This document shows positions 1 to 8,599 of a stretch of DNA of 64,000 nt, one piece after another. Origin of the DNA: Flavobacteriales bacterium. GTDB taxonomy: Bacteria > Bacteroidota > Bacteroidia > Flavobacteriales > UA16. Numbering within the stretch: position 1 is the stretch's first letter; each line of letters starts with the position of its first letter. Under the pieces are notes generated by a model, which saw only the letters and a program-made list of their open reading frames with translations, did not search any database and was not told the DNA's origin. Made by a program: the position numbers and the translations under genes. The stretch covers positions 1 through 64,000 of the forward strand of contig JAOIQU010000002.1 in assembly GCA_028141885.1 (NCBI GenBank), written 5' to 3'.

Positions 1-443
1 GGATTCCCTTGCATGTGAAGTCTTTCTTGGACCCGAAGGGCCCGAGCACGTGCATCGATGCGTATCCGGGTTTGGTGCCTGAGGTGCCGATGTTCATTTG
101 GAGGGATGGCCAAACCTGGATGGAAGTTTACACCGCCGATGGCAGCTTTTTGGTGGAAGATCACCTCACCGCTCTGTTCGGGGCGCTGGACCGGGCGGGC
201 ATTCACGTGCGTTTGATGCAGCAGAGTGCGACCCACTTTGGCTTGTTGATTGACCGCGACGACGACTTGATGGCCAACTTCACGGACCTTTTGGGTCCCG
301 GCTTTTGGGTGGATTCGACGCATGGGTTGACGTTGCTGACGGTTCGCCACGGTGACGAGGAGACGCTGGCCCGGTTGACTGCAAGTCGCACGGTCAAGCT
401 GGAACAGCGGACGGCCTCGACGTGGCGCCGCGTGTTGGAATGA
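1..443 (+). CDS. lysC: Aspartate kinase, C-terminal ACT region (5' end outside window)
   Basis: The reading frame is already open at the window edge (phase from base 3). It begins with IPLHVKSF, which resembles the aspartokinase stretch joining the kinase domain to the regulatory ACT domains. The following ~140 residues have an ACT-like pattern: a beta strand, then FLVEDHLTALFGALDRAGI, then VRLMQQSATHFGLLID, and a basic terminus (SRTVKLEQRTASTWRRVLE) like that of Bacteroidota aspartokinases. Aspartate kinase makes 4-phospho-L-aspartate for Lys/Thr/Met synthesis, and the ACT part would bind the feedback amino acid. The frame ends here, so no homoserine dehydrogenase is fused at the C-terminus. 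An internal TTG at base 9 is not a credible start. The assignment rests on pattern recognition of a fragment. Confidence 0.65.
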   Translation, partial: IPLHVKSFLDPKGPSTCIDAYPGLVPEVPMFIWRDGQTWMEVYTADGSFLVEDHLTALFGALDRAGIHVRLMQQSATHFGLLIDRDDDLMANFTDLLGPGFWVDSTHGLTLLTVRHGDEETLARLTASRTVKLEQRTASTWRRVLE

Positions 444-555
444 ACCCTGCGATTTCAGGGACAAAGCGACCATAAAAAGGCACGAAACCAAAAAAGTGTC
501 GAAAAAAGGGCGCCAAACCTTGTTTTTCCCAAAGGATTGATTCACATTGCCCTAG

Positions 556-647
556 CCGAAGGATTGGTCTCCTTCGGTGTGGTACAGACGGAGTCTTCGG
601 AATCCGTTTGAGTTCAATGTCAAGTGGGGCGGGGCGAAAGTCCCGCC
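556..647. other. Three consecutive stem-loops in a convergent intergenic region
   Basis: The 264-base gap between the aspartate kinase tail (+) and the DUF2795 gene (-) holds no gene. It carries three inverted repeats in a row: CCGAAGG 556-562 with CCTTCGG 571-577; an ACGGA-TC / GA-TCCGT hairpin capped by TTCG at about 587-606; and GGCGGG 628-633 with CCCGCC 642-647 followed by TTT. Each could stop transcription from either side, and together they could also fold as a small structured RNA. Bases 470-530 just upstream are A-rich. Confidence 0.4.
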
Positions 648-707
648 TTTACTGTGCACAAAGGTGCCAGCCAGGCGCTCCTTCACCACAAGGGCTTCTG
701 AACAAGG

Positions 708-929
708 TCAGTATTCGTCTTCGTTGAAGAAGAAGTCCTCTTTCGAGGGGTAATCGGGCCAAATGTCCTCAATCGTGTCAAAGGACTCGCCATCGTCTTC
801 GAGTTGCTGCAGGTTTTCAACCACTTCGAGGGGCGCGCCAGTGCGCATCGAGAAGTCGATGAGCTCGTCTTTGGTGGCTGGCCAAGGGGCGTCCTCCAAG
901 TAGGAGGCAAGTTCGAGTGTCCAATACAT
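708..929 (-). CDS. DUF2795-family small protein, conserved in Bacteroidota
   Basis: This 73-residue acidic protein starts MYWTLELASYLEDAPW and ends PSKEDFFFNEDEY, a pattern I recognise as the very conserved Bacteroidota DUF2795 protein. No catalytic motif, signal peptide or membrane segment is visible, so it is a cytosolic protein of unknown role. Length matches the family. The start is fixed by the conserved N-terminus and by a TATTTTTG box 25 nt upstream. It lies between the cobalamin adenosyltransferase (same strand, 77 bp upstream) and the hairpin-rich gap. Confidence 0.85.
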   Translation of the reverse strand: MYWTLELASYLEDAPWPATKDELIDFSMRTGAPLEVVENLQQLEDDGESFDTIEDIWPDYPSKEDFFFNEDEY

Positions 930-954
930 GGTCTACAACTTCACTGTTCGCGGG

Positions 955-962
955 CAAAAATA
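955..962 (-). promoter_or_regulatory. -7 box TATTTTTG for the DUF2795 gene
   Basis: Reads TATTTTTG on the minus strand, a match to the Bacteroidota -7 consensus TAnnTTTG, ending 25 nt before the ATG at 929. No clear -33 TTTG is visible at the usual distance. Confidence 0.5.
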
Positions 963-1006
963 ACCGAATCTCAATGCGAGTCAAGTGCCCAAACGTCATT
1001 TGGACG

Positions 1007-1555
1007 TCATTCCCGCGGTGTCCAAGGAATTTCGGGGGTGCTGGTCTCGTGTGCCAGCCACCTTCCGAGCATGAACAACGCATCGGACAATCGGTTCAAA
1101 AACCGAAGAATGAGTGGGTCAATGGCGTCTATCCTGTGCAGGGCCACACATCCACGTTCTGCCCTGCGACATACGGTCCGCGCGAGGTGTGCATCGGCCG
1201 CGGCTGGATGCCCTCCTGGAAGCACAAAACTTGTGAGAGCTGGCAATCCCGCCTCCAATTCGTCCATCCAACCCTCAAGGTCTTCTGGACCGTCAGGTCG
1301 CAAGGCCGGCAATTTGGCAAGCCAGTTGGGGTCGGTGGTGGCCAAGTGGCTGCCCATGGTGAACAGTTCGCTTTGGATCTCCTGAAGCTTGGCTTGAACT
1401 GGCTGAGCAGATGGATGCGTGGCAAGCTTACCAACCCATGCGTTGAGCTCGTCCAACGTCCCGTATGCCTCGATTCTCAAGTCGTCCTTGCCGATGCGTG
1501 CACCTCCAAACAAGCCGGTGCTACCATCGTCTCCTGTGCGTGTGTAAATGCGCAT
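1007..1555 (-). CDS. Cob(I)alamin adenosyltransferase, PduO type
   Basis: Transfers the adenosyl group of ATP to cob(I)alamin to make adenosylcobalamin, the cofactor of methylmalonyl-CoA mutase. The protein (182 aa) opens with the nucleotide-binding motif MRIYTRTGDDGSTGLFGG and shows AYGTLDELNAWVG, the ARTVCRRAER helix and a closing LNRLSDALFMLGRWLA helix, all typical of the PduO/EutT-like trimeric family. I start it at the ATG at 1555, where family similarity begins; the frame runs further upstream but that part is unlike the family and overlaps the divergent deaminase gene. A methylmalonyl-CoA epimerase at 12743 supports use of the cofactor in propionyl-CoA metabolism. Confidence 0.9.
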   Translation of the reverse strand: MRIYTRTGDDGSTGLFGGARIGKDDLRIEAYGTLDELNAWVGKLATHPSAQPVQAKLQEIQSELFTMGSHLATTDPNWLAKLPALRPDGPEDLEGWMDELEAGLPALTSFVLPGGHPAAADAHLARTVCRRAERGCVALHRIDAIDPLILRFLNRLSDALFMLGRWLAHETSTPEIPWTPRE

Positions 1556-1600
1556 GCTGCAAGCTACGACGGACGAGCCCCAGCGCGGCTTTTCTGGGTG

Positions 1601-1608
1601 TACCTTTG
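1601..1608 (+). promoter_or_regulatory. -7 box TACCTTTG, 5 nt from the dCMP deaminase start
   Basis: Perfect match to TAnnTTTG, followed by GCCCG and then the ATG at 1614. The short gap predicts a leaderless or nearly leaderless mRNA and supports the start chosen for the deaminase over the upstream in-frame ATG at 1548. Confidence 0.6.
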
Positions 1609-1613
1609 GCCCG

Positions 1614-2057
1614 ATGGATTTGGACAATCTACCTTCATTGGACGCCAAACAACGTCGCTACGACGAGGCCTACATGCGCATGGCGCTCGAGTGGGCGAAG
1701 TTGTCTCATTGCGAACGGAAGCAGGTGGGTGCGCTTATTGTGAAGGATCAAATGATCATTGCCGACGGCTACAACGGCGCGCCAAGCGGCTTTCCGAACG
1801 TCTGTGAGGCTGACGACGGCACCACGCATTGGTATGTGTTGCATGCCGAGGCCAACGCGATCACCAAGTTGGCCAAGAGCAACAACAGCGCGGAAGGAGC
1901 CACCTTGTACATCACCCTTTCTCCATGCAGGGAATGCGCCAAGCTCATTCACCAGGCCGGCATTGTCCGCGTGGTCTATGGCGATGCGTACAAGGACCCG
2001 AGTGGATTGGACTTTTTGAACCAAGCAGGGGTTGAAATCGTTCATCTCTCTGCATGA
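1614..2057 (+). CDS. dCMP/cytidine deaminase-family zinc enzyme (ComEB-like)
   Basis: A 147-residue deoxycytidylate-deaminase-type protein. The zinc site is visible: HAEANAI (His ligand and catalytic Glu) at about residues 84-90, and SPCRECA (two Cys ligands) at about 110-116. The N-terminal AYMRMALEWAKLSHCERKQVGALIV and the GYNGAPSGFPNVCE loop fit dCMP deaminases, which convert dCMP to dUMP for thymidylate synthesis. The start follows a -7 box by 5 nt. The stop overlaps the ATG of the S41 protease by 4 nt (ATGA), so the two are translationally coupled. Exact substrate (dCMP versus another cytidine compound) is inferred from the family. Confidence 0.85.
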   Translation: MDLDNLPSLDAKQRRYDEAYMRMALEWAKLSHCERKQVGALIVKDQMIIADGYNGAPSGFPNVCEADDGTTHWYVLHAEANAITKLAKSNNSAEGATLYITLSPCRECAKLIHQAGIVRVVYGDAYKDPSGLDFLNQAGVEIVHLSA

Positions 2058-3727
2058 AGAATTCTCAACCCTTGGCGTTGGCCGTGACCCTCGTTGTCGG
2101 CCTTTGGCTGGGACGCGGGTGCGGAGGCTGGAGCGAAGACACCGCCGTGGCCGTGCCATTCCATGGCCAGTGGAGTGATGGCGGTGACCAAGCTCGTTTG
2201 CTCAACATCCTGAATCGGGTGGAAGATTTGTACGTGGACACGTTTGACCGCAGCCGATTGGTGGATGCGGCGATCGAAGCCATGCTCGAGGAATTGGACC
2301 CCCACACGGTGTACTACTCGGGGGAAGAGTTGAGCGCCATGACCGAAAACATGGAGGGAAACTTCGAGGGCATTGGCGTGGAGTTCATCGTTCGCGATGA
2401 CACGCTGATGGTCGTTGCGGCCATTCCTGGAGGTCCGGCAGAAAGCGCGGGCATGCGCGCGGGCGACCGCATCCTCGAGGTGGACGGTGCTCCCATCTCC
2501 GGGCCGGAGCTGACCAACCGCCGCGTGATGGAATTGCTCAAGGGCCCTCGAGGCACCGAGGTGACGCTGGGACTTGCAAGGCAAAACGACCGCCGCCAAG
2601 TGCAATTGATGCGCGACCGCATCCCCATTCAAAGTGTGGTGGCCGCGTTCACCATGGACGACAATGTTGGGTACATCAAAGCCATTCGCTTCGCAGCAAA
2701 CACCGCCCAAGAATTTGAAGCCGCCATGGCGACGTTGACCGAGCAGGGCGCCGAATCGGTTGTGGTGGATTTGAGGGGCAACGGGGGCGGATATTTGAAT
2801 GCGGTGGTGGACATGGTGGAGTTGTTTTTGGACGAAGGTCAACCCATCGTGTACACGGAAGGCAAATCGTCTCCTCGCCGCACCTACAGAACGAGGCGTC
2901 GAGGCCCGTATGTCGATTGGCCCGTTGCGGTGCTCGTGGACGAAGGGTCGGCATCTGCCAGTGAGATTTTTGCCGGCGCGCTGCAAGACAACGACCGCGG
3001 TGTGGTGGTTGGGCGGCGCACGTTTGGCAAAGGCCTCGTGCAGGAAGAGTTTCCAGTGCCGGGATCTGGGGCTCTGCGCTTGACGGTCGCACGCTTTTAC
3101 ACCCCCACAGGTCGCGCCATCCAAAAGCCCTATGCAGACTACGAAGACGACTTCGATGTTCGCATGGAATCGGGTGAATTGTACCACGAAGACAGCATGC
3201 CCTTGGTCGATTCGTTGAGGTATGTCACGCCCTTGGGTCGTGAGGTGTTTGGAGGGGGAGGCATTGCCCCGGACGTGTTTGTGCCCTGGGACAGCACTGC
3301 CACGAGCACTTGGGTCAGCGAGTGGATTTGGACTGGCATTTTGCGCGATGCCGTTTTTGCGTGGATGGATGCCAACCGAGAGGCGCTCGAAGCGTGCACG
3401 AACCCCAGCGACATCGAAGCTCTTCCGGGGTGGAAAGACGGCGTGGTGGAAGCGGTGTTTGCGCAGGCTGAAATGAAGGGCTGGCCTTGGCGCGAGCCGT
3501 CAGAGGAAGAAGTGGCCAAGCTGGAGCATCGGTTTTTGGCCCAGGTCGTCCGAACCCTTTGGGACGAGTCGGCTTCTTACGAGGTGCTGACGGAGGGTGA
3601 CCAAGGCGTGGCCCGTGCCGTTCATGCCCTTCTGGAAGGGAAGATCTTTGTCCATGTGGACGGCACTGTATCTTTGGGCTTGACAAACGATCACATCAAC
3701 ACGAACAACGACGAACATGGCTTTTGA
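2054..3727 (+). CDS. S41-family C-terminal processing peptidase (Ctp/Prc-like)
   Basis: A 557-residue exported serine protease. Residues 1-22 form a signal peptide or anchor. A PDZ domain lies at about 85-165 ([15 protein letters not shown], then [19 protein letters not shown]). The S41 core follows; the catalytic Ser is in [12 protein letters not shown] (about residue 303) and the general-base Lys in RTFGKGLVQ about 25 residues later, the usual Ser/Lys spacing. The ~190 residues after the core are longer than in minimal CtpA. Such proteases trim or degrade periplasmic proteins, often after recognising a C-terminus. It is coupled to the deaminase upstream (4-nt overlap) and to superoxide dismutase downstream (11-nt overlap). 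Confidence 0.9.
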   Translation: MKNSQPLALAVTLVVGLWLGRGCGGWSEDTAVAVPFHGQWSDGGDQARLLNILNRVEDLYVDTFDRSRLVDAAIEAMLEELDPHTVYYSGEELSAMTENMEGNFEGIGVEFIVRDDTLMVVAAIPGGPAESAGMRAGDRILEVDGAPISGPELTNRRVMELLKGPRGTEVTLGLARQNDRRQVQLMRDRIPIQSVVAAFTMDDNVGYIKAIRFAANTAQEFEAAMATLTEQGAESVVVDLRGNGGGYLNAVVDMVELFLDEGQPIVYTEGKSSPRRTYRTRRRGPYVDWPVAVLVDEGSASASEIFAGALQDNDRGVVVGRRTFGKGLVQEEFPVPGSGALRLTVARFYTPTGRAIQKPYADYEDDFDVRMESGELYHEDSMPLVDSLRYVTPLGREVFGGGGIAPDVFVPWDSTATSTWVSEWIWTGILRDAVFAWMDANREALEACTNPSDIEALPGWKDGVVEAVFAQAEMKGWPWREPSEEEVAKLEHRFLAQVVRTLWDESASYEVLTEGDQGVARAVHALLEGKIFVHVDGTVSLGLTNDHINTNNDEHGF

Positions 3728-4313
3728 GCTTCCCAACCTCCCTTACGCGTACGACGCCCTTGAACCCCACATCGATGCACGCACCATGGAAATCCACCAT
3801 GGCAAGCACCACGCTGGGTACACCAGCAAATTGAACGCAGCGGTTGAAGGCACTGACCTCGAAGGAAAGGACATTGAAACCTTGCTTCGTGAGCACAGCG
3901 ACAACGGTGCCGTCCGCAACAACGGCGGAGGGTTCTGGAACCACACTTTGTTTTGGAACAGCATGTCTCCCAACGGCGGGGGCGCTCCTGAAGGTGCACT
4001 GGCAGAAGCCATCGACCGCGACTTCGGCAGCTTTGAGAACTTCAAAGACGAATTCAGCAAGGCTGCGGCCACCCGCTTTGGTTCAGGATGGGCTTGGCTC
4101 TGCGTGATTAACGGCAAATTTGAGGTGTGCAGCAGCGCCAACCAAGACAATCCACTTATGCCAGGCGTGGGCTGTGGAGGTCACCCGATTTTGGGCTTGG
4201 ACGTGTGGGAGCACGCGTACTACCTCAACTACCAAAACCGCCGTCCCGACTATATCAACGCGTTCTTCAACGTGGTCGACTGGAGCGCGGTGGCAGCGCG
4301 CATGAATGGCTGA
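3717..4313 (+). CDS. Fe/Mn superoxide dismutase
   Basis: Disproportionates superoxide to oxygen and peroxide. At 198 aa it has the standard two-domain length. Metal ligands are visible in [12 protein letters not shown] (first His), [11 protein letters not shown] (second His), and [19 protein letters not shown] (Asp and third His). The glutamine that tunes the metal sits in [10 protein letters not shown], and the residue at the Fe-type Gln position is Gly (NNGGGFWNH), a pattern of Mn or cambialistic enzymes rather than strict Fe-SOD. No signal peptide, so cytosolic. The start overlaps the protease gene by 11 nt, which suggests co-transcription. Confidence 0.93.
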   Translation: MAFELPNLPYAYDALEPHIDARTMEIHHGKHHAGYTSKLNAAVEGTDLEGKDIETLLREHSDNGAVRNNGGGFWNHTLFWNSMSPNGGGAPEGALAEAIDRDFGSFENFKDEFSKAAATRFGSGWAWLCVINGKFEVCSSANQDNPLMPGVGCGGHPILGLDVWEHAYYLNYQNRRPDYINAFFNVVDWSAVAARMNG

Positions 4314-4328
4314 GCCATCTCCGAAAGC

Positions 4329-5009
4329 ATGAAACAACACGTCGTCATGGTGGCTGGGGGCACAGGCACCCGAATGCGTCAATCGACGGCGAAACAATTT
4401 TTGAACGTGGAGGGTCTGCCATTGATGTGGTGGACCCTTCGTCGTTTCCGTGAAGCCTTGCCCGAAGCGGAGGTGACCCTGGTCTTGCACGAGAGTCTGT
4501 TTGAGGAGTTCTACGAGCTGGAGCGGACGTTTGGCAGCGCAGGGGCAATGCACGTGGTCCCGGGTGGCGCGGAGCGTTTTCACTCTGTGCTGGAAGGGCT
4601 CAAAACGCTCCCTGACGAGGGCGTGGTGGGCATTCACGATGCGGTGAGGCCTTTCCCGTCTGTCGAGGCCATCCAGCGCTGCTTTGAGCTCGCAGCACGT
4701 TCAGGGAGTGCCATCCCAGTGGTGCCCGTGAAGGACAGCATCAGGCGCGTTGAAGAGGACAGGAGTGAGGCCGTCGATCGTGGCGCGTTGCGTGCCGTGC
4801 AGACGCCGCAGTGTTTTGATTTGGCCACGTTGAAAGCCGCGTTCGACACCCCTTATCGCCCCGAATTCACAGACGACGCCAGCGTGTATGAGGCGGCAGG
4901 TCACACCGTGAATTTGTGTGAGGGCGACCCTTGGAACGTCAAGGTGACCACCCCCGAGGACCTCACGATTGCAGAGGCCTTTGTCCGTGCGTCTCGTCCA
5001 AAGGGCTGA
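4329..5009 (+). CDS. ispD: 2-C-methyl-D-erythritol 4-phosphate cytidylyltransferase
   Basis: Third step of the MEP isoprenoid pathway: couples MEP with CTP to give CDP-ME. The 226-residue protein opens with the nucleotide-binding loop MVAGGTGTRM and QSTAKQFLNVEG (usual GxGxRM...KQF), then GIHDAVRPFPS at about 97-107 and TPQCFDLATLKAAF at about 158-171, with TDDASVYEAAGHTV near the end. All are IspD signatures. The first residues read VMVAGGTGTRM where many homologues have VxAAGxGxRM. The gene sits 15 nt after sod. Its 3' end overlaps the convergent CPBP protease gene by 47 nt. Confidence 0.93.
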   Translation: MKQHVVMVAGGTGTRMRQSTAKQFLNVEGLPLMWWTLRRFREALPEAEVTLVLHESLFEEFYELERTFGSAGAMHVVPGGAERFHSVLEGLKTLPDEGVVGIHDAVRPFPSVEAIQRCFELAARSGSAIPVVPVKDSIRRVEEDRSEAVDRGALRAVQTPQCFDLATLKAAFDTPYRPEFTDDASVYEAAGHTVNLCEGDPWNVKVTTPEDLTIAEAFVRASRPKG

Positions 5010-5940
5010 GGCGCTTCACGTATCCATCCGTGCTTCCAGAGGAGGTCATCTTTGACCAAGCCCAAACCAAGGCCACCAAGGCGACAACAGCCAGTCCCCA
5101 ATCGGTCCAAGTCCATGAACTCAGGGGCTGAGGCTCAAGCCCTTGCTCGAGCCACGACTCGCCCATCCACCAGGCCGCGATGACCACACCAGCATTGTTG
5201 ACGAAGTGTCCGACAATCGCTGGCCAAAGGCTGCCGCTGTAGGCCACCAGGTAGCCAAACAACGCGCCGAGAAGCATGCGCGGCACAAACCCAAAAAACT
5301 GCATGTGGATGGCGCTGAACAAGGCTGCCGAGATCCACACACTGAGGTGCAAGTTGCCTGTGCTCCGCATCAACACGGGTTGAACGGTGCCTCGAAAGAG
5401 CCATTCTTCACACAAGGCAGGAAGCACAGCCACGGCCACCAAGACGGCCATCAAGTCTCCCAAACTTCCGAAGCGGAGCAATGTTTCGGTCATTGCGGCG
5501 GCCTTGGCCTCAAGTGCGCCAGCCCATTCGTGAAGGCTGGATCCGGGCACCAAGGCCCATTCATTGAGTCGGTAAGTGAAATCTAAGACGGGGCTCATCC
5601 CAAGAGCCATGACAGCCGCCAACCCCACCATGAGCCACGGCGGACGATTCAGGAAAAAGCGGCCGAGGAAGGGACTCCCCACGAGGGCGGCAAAGGCCAA
5701 CGACGCGCCGAGAAACGCCAACAGCTGGTTCGCGTTGTTCATCGCCAGCATGGCCGCGCGGTCGAGCATGCCGGTTTGGCTTGCTTGCGTCAAGGCTTGC
5801 ATGTCGCTCACGTTACCCCCAGTCACCCAAATCAACCCGACAAATGCCGCCACCGCCATGAAGGTGAGCACAATGCAGGTCAGCATCACGAGCTGGGCGA
5901 TGGGATTCATGGTGCGAAAGGCGTGGCGAATGAAGCTCAT
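4963..5940 (-). CDS. CPBP-family intramembrane metalloprotease
   Basis: A polytopic membrane protein of about 325 residues with roughly seven hydrophobic segments. The Abi/CPBP motifs are present: EEWLFRG (EExxxR), then AIHMQFFGF (motif-2 His), then GHFVNNAGVV (motif-3 His/Asn). These residues build the intramembrane active site of CAAX-type proteases; the substrate is unknown. I chose the ATG at 5940 over a GTG at 5967 because the former begins MSFIRHAFRTMNP just ahead of the first membrane helix. It faces dusB divergently with a 20-nt gap and converges on ispD with a 47-nt overlap. Confidence 0.85.
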   Translation of the reverse strand: MSFIRHAFRTMNPIAQLVMLTCIVLTFMAVAAFVGLIWVTGGNVSDMQALTQASQTGMLDRAAMLAMNNANQLLAFLGASLAFAALVGSPFLGRFFLNRPPWLMVGLAAVMALGMSPVLDFTYRLNEWALVPGSSLHEWAGALEAKAAAMTETLLRFGSLGDLMAVLVAVAVLPALCEEWLFRGTVQPVLMRSTGNLHLSVWISAALFSAIHMQFFGFVPRMLLGALFGYLVAYSGSLWPAIVGHFVNNAGVVIAAWWMGESWLEQGLEPQPLSSWTWTDWGLAVVALVALVWAWSKMTSSGSTDGYVKRLSPLDETHGQRPLQS

Positions 5941-5960
5941 GGGTGCGGTTTGAAGGCGGC

Positions 5961-6992
5961 ATGACACCGCGCCGTAAATTTGCGGAAACTTCGACGAAGG
6001 TGGTTCGGATTGGAGACATTGATTTGGGGGAATTTCCCTTGTTGCTCGCCCCCATGGAGGACGTGAGCGATCCGCCCTTCCGTGCGTTGTGCAAGGAGTA
6101 CGGGGCGGACATGATGTACACCGAGTTCATTTCGTCTGAAGGTCTGATTCGAGATGCGGCCAAGAGTGTGGCCAAACTTGACATCTTCGACTACGAACGC
6201 CCCATCGGTATTCAAATTTTTGGATCGGAAATCGAGTCGATGCGAAAGGCCGCGGCCATCTCTGAGGCAGCACGTCCCGACCTCATCGACATCAACTACG
6301 GCTGCCCCGTGAAAAAGGTGGCATGTCGTGGCGCAGGTGCTGGCATCTTGCAAGACATCCCCAAGATGGTGTCGATGACCAAGGAGATCGTGGACACTTG
6401 TGAACTTCCTGTCACGGTCAAAACGCGCCTGGGATGGGACGACAACAGCAAGTACATCGTGGAAGTCGCCGAGCGTCTTCAAGACGTGGGCATCAAGGCC
6501 ATCAGCATCCATGGCCGCACGCGGGCCCAGATGTACAAAGGGGAGGCCGATTGGTCGTTGATTGCCGCGGTCAAAGAGAATCCAAGGATGACCATCCCTG
6601 TGTTTGGCAATGGCGACATTGACAGCCCTGAAAAGGCACTCCGCTACAAAAACAAATACGGCGTGGACGGCATCATGATTGGCCGTGCGGCCATCGGCGC
6701 GCCCTGGTTCTTCAACCAGGTGAAGCACTACTTCGACACAGGAGAAGTGGGGCCAGTTCCGGACATGGCCGAGCGCATCAAGGCGGTGCGCACCCACCTT
6801 CGGCACAGCATTGAGTGGAAGGGCGAGCGCTTAGGCATCGTCGAAATGCGCAGGCATTACGCCAATTATTTCAGGGGATTGCCGCACTTCAAGGAACATC
6901 GCTTGGCGTTGGTCACGCTCGATGAACCGGCCGCGTTGGAAGCCAAGCTCACGGAGATTGCCGAGCACTTCGGCGCCCACGTGTTCGCTTAA
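5961..6992 (+). CDS. dusB: tRNA-dihydrouridine synthase, DusB type
   Basis: FMN enzyme reducing uridine to dihydrouridine in the tRNA D-loop. Visible signatures are LLLAPMEDVSDPPFR near the N-terminus, the FGSEIESMRKAA helix, DINYGCPVKKV with the catalytic Cys at about residue 116, VTVKTRLGWDD, ISIHGRTRAQMYKGEADW, and GNGDIDSPEKAL and GIMIGRAAIGAPWFF at the FMN phosphate site. I use the ATG at 5961 (343 aa); a GTG at 5943 in frame adds only six residues. The stop overlaps the stop region of the convergent permease gene by 4 nt. Confidence 0.93.
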   Translation: MTPRRKFAETSTKVVRIGDIDLGEFPLLLAPMEDVSDPPFRALCKEYGADMMYTEFISSEGLIRDAAKSVAKLDIFDYERPIGIQIFGSEIESMRKAAAISEAARPDLIDINYGCPVKKVACRGAGAGILQDIPKMVSMTKEIVDTCELPVTVKTRLGWDDNSKYIVEVAERLQDVGIKAISIHGRTRAQMYKGEADWSLIAAVKENPRMTIPVFGNGDIDSPEKALRYKNKYGVDGIMIGRAAIGAPWFFNQVKHYFDTGEVGPVPDMAERIKAVRTHLRHSIEWKGERLGIVEMRRHYANYFRGLPHFKEHRLALVTLDEPAALEAKLTEIAEHFGAHVFA

Positions 6993-8218
6993 GCCACCTG
7001 GTTTCGGATGAGATGCCGAACCATGGCGGACGATCCGAGTCCCCCCCCCCCCACCACGACGGCGAGTGTGCCCATCACGTCCGTCCATGCAAGCTTAACG
7101 GGATAGGCGGGCACCACTGAACCCTGCAGCTCCAACCATCCAAATCGGGCCTGGCCAGCGACCAACAGCGAGCCGATGAGAATGCCAACCAGTCCACCGA
7201 CCACGTTGATGGCGAGCCCTTGAAGGCCAAAAGCCTGCTCCATCATCGGCAGGGGCATCCCCATGGCTTTCAGCACATCGAGGTCCCGTTTTTTGTCAAG
7301 CAACAACATGGTCAACGAAGCCATGATGTTGAATGCGGCCACAATCAGGATGAAGCTGAGGATGGCAAAGGTGGCCCACTTTTCAGCCCGGTTGGTTTGG
7401 GTGATGAACTTGTGTTTTTCATCCCTCGTCAGGGTGCGCAGTGCTGCCTCATCTCCCAGTTTTTCGGAGAGGTTGTCAATGACACTTTGGGCCAAACGCG
7501 TTTGGGACCATCCGGGCTCCCCCTTGAGTTCGAATCTCGACACAGACCCTTGCCTGTCGAGCAATTCTTGCGCCGCGTCCAACGGTACGATCGCGTACCG
7601 CGTGTCAAGGTCCGCATTGATGGAAAACGTGCCACAGGCATGGGCACCTCGGGTGCGAAATGCACGTTCGCGTTGTCGGGCAAGGTTTCGCCCGCGAATG
7701 GGGGCGCTCAAAGAGAACAAGGGGGGTGCATCCGCGTCGCTTCGCAAGGCGAGCTCCGACCGAACGCCCAGGCCCAAGCAGGCGCACGTCAAGTCACGGC
7801 TCGAATCGTCCACGGCATACACCCCTTCGACGATGGCGTTGTCAATGTGTGCGACTTGTCGGTACCTCGAATCCACCCCGAGCAAGGTGGAGACGCGCAC
7901 GGCTTCGTCCGCCCGAAGCACGACCTCGTCTTCCAGCACCGCCGCCCAAGAGACCACGCCAGGAACGTCATTGAGCAAGCTCCCCCAATCTTCTGGAATC
8001 ACCGCCCCTGAAGAAGGCACCAAGGCCACATCGGCGTCGAGCGTCCCAAACAAATCTTTGACCAAATCCTCGATCCCATTGAAGGCGGAAAGGATGCAGA
8101 CCATGGCGGCGGCCACGGCGGCAATCACGGTGACGGAAATGCCCGAAATGAGATGCACCAGCGTTCCCGACCGTCGCTTGACGATGTACCGCAAGGCCAG
8201 ACGAACCGGGAGTTTCAT
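6989..8218 (-). CDS. LolC/LolE-type ABC transporter permease (FtsX family)
   Basis: A 409-residue inner-membrane permease. Residues 1-50 hold the first helix, preceded by LALRYIVKRRSGTLVHLISGIS, typical of lipoprotein-releasing LolC/E proteins. A large periplasmic domain covers about 50-270. Three further helices follow, with AAFNIMASLTMLLLDKKRDL and LKAMGMPLPMMEQAFG matching the FtsX core. It probably moves lipoproteins from the inner membrane towards the outer membrane with a LolD-like ATPase, which is not in this window. It follows rbfA by 6 nt. A run of 12 C on the plus strand (7041-7052), encoding VVGGGGLG, lies 16 codons before the stop; a slip of one base would replace the C-terminal tail. 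Confidence 0.85.
   Translation of the reverse strand: MKLPVRLALRYIVKRRSGTLVHLISGISVTVIAAVAAAMVCILSAFNGIEDLVKDLFGTLDADVALVPSSGAVIPEDWGSLLNDVPGVVSWAAVLEDEVVLRADEAVRVSTLLGVDSRYRQVAHIDNAIVEGVYAVDDSSRDLTCACLGLGVRSELALRSDADAPPLFSLSAPIRGRNLARQRERAFRTRGAHACGTFSINADLDTRYAIVPLDAAQELLDRQGSVSRFELKGEPGWSQTRLAQSVIDNLSEKLGDEAALRTLTRDEKHKFITQTNRAEKWATFAILSFILIVAAFNIMASLTMLLLDKKRDLDVLKAMGMPLPMMEQAFGLQGLAINVVGGLVGILIGSLLVAGQARFGWLELQGSVVPAYPVKLAWTDVMGTLAVVVGGGGLGSSAMVRHLIRNQVA
7041..7052. repeat. 12-base homopolymer (poly-G on the coding strand)
   Basis: Twelve consecutive C on the plus strand, read as GGG GGG GGG GGA in the permease gene. Tracts of this length are prone to slippage, so it may be a phase-variable site or an error-prone spot in the assembly. 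With 12 bases the frame stays open to a plausible C-terminus (SSAMVRHLIRNQVA). Confidence 0.9.
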
Positions 8219-8224
8219 GAATGG

Positions 8225-8563
8225 TCAGGTATGGAGCGCGCGTTGAACTTCATCCACGAAGTCCAAGCTGTCGTCCACGTAAAAATTCAATTCAGGCACG
8301 CGACGGAGTTGTTTGCCAACTTTGGCACCCAGCGCCTTTCGAACGCGCCAACCCTCGGCCTCGACTTGCTTGAGCGCTTTGTCTTTGTCCGGAACGGCCA
8401 TGAAGCTGAGGTATACTTTGGCCAGTCCCAAATCAGGTCCGATACGCACTTGGGTGACCGTGATGAACAACCCCCCAAACCACGTGCTGGATTCGCGCTG
8501 AAAAAGGATGCTGAGTTCTCGTTTGAGGAGTTCAGCCACGCGTTCTTGTCGGATGCTCGCCAT
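8225..8563 (-). CDS. rbfA: Ribosome-binding factor A
   Basis: A 112-residue KH-fold protein needed for late 16S rRNA processing of the 30S subunit. It starts MASIRQERVAELLKRELS (the usual R-x-x-RV..L...L..IL helix), then FITVTQVRIGPDLGLAKVYLSF (RbfA beta-strand core) and ends LRRVPELNFYVDDSLDFVDEV, which matches the family's R.aP.L.F..D.s. Length is typical. It is the fifth gene of a minus-strand run from gdhA and has its own TACCTTCG box 4 nt from the ATG. Confidence 0.92.
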   Translation of the reverse strand: MASIRQERVAELLKRELSILFQRESSTWFGGLFITVTQVRIGPDLGLAKVYLSFMAVPDKDKALKQVEAEGWRVRKALGAKVGKQLRRVPELNFYVDDSLDFVDEVQRALHT

Positions 8564-8567
8564 GTTT

Positions 8568-8575
8568 CGAAGGTA
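8568..8575 (-). promoter_or_regulatory. -7 box TACCTTCG, 4 nt from rbfA start
   Basis: Minus strand reads TACCTTCG-AAAC-ATG. It differs from TAnnTTTG only by T to C at the seventh base, a variant repeated at several other starts in this window. Predicts a leaderless rbfA transcript. Confidence 0.5.
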
Positions 8576-8599
8576 GGGACCGCACGCGGACGCTCGAGG

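Noticed and set aside
2042..3187. 381-codon open frame on the minus strand
   Set aside because: Antisense to the S41 protease whose catalytic Ser and Lys motifs are intact; no recognisable domain in the minus product.
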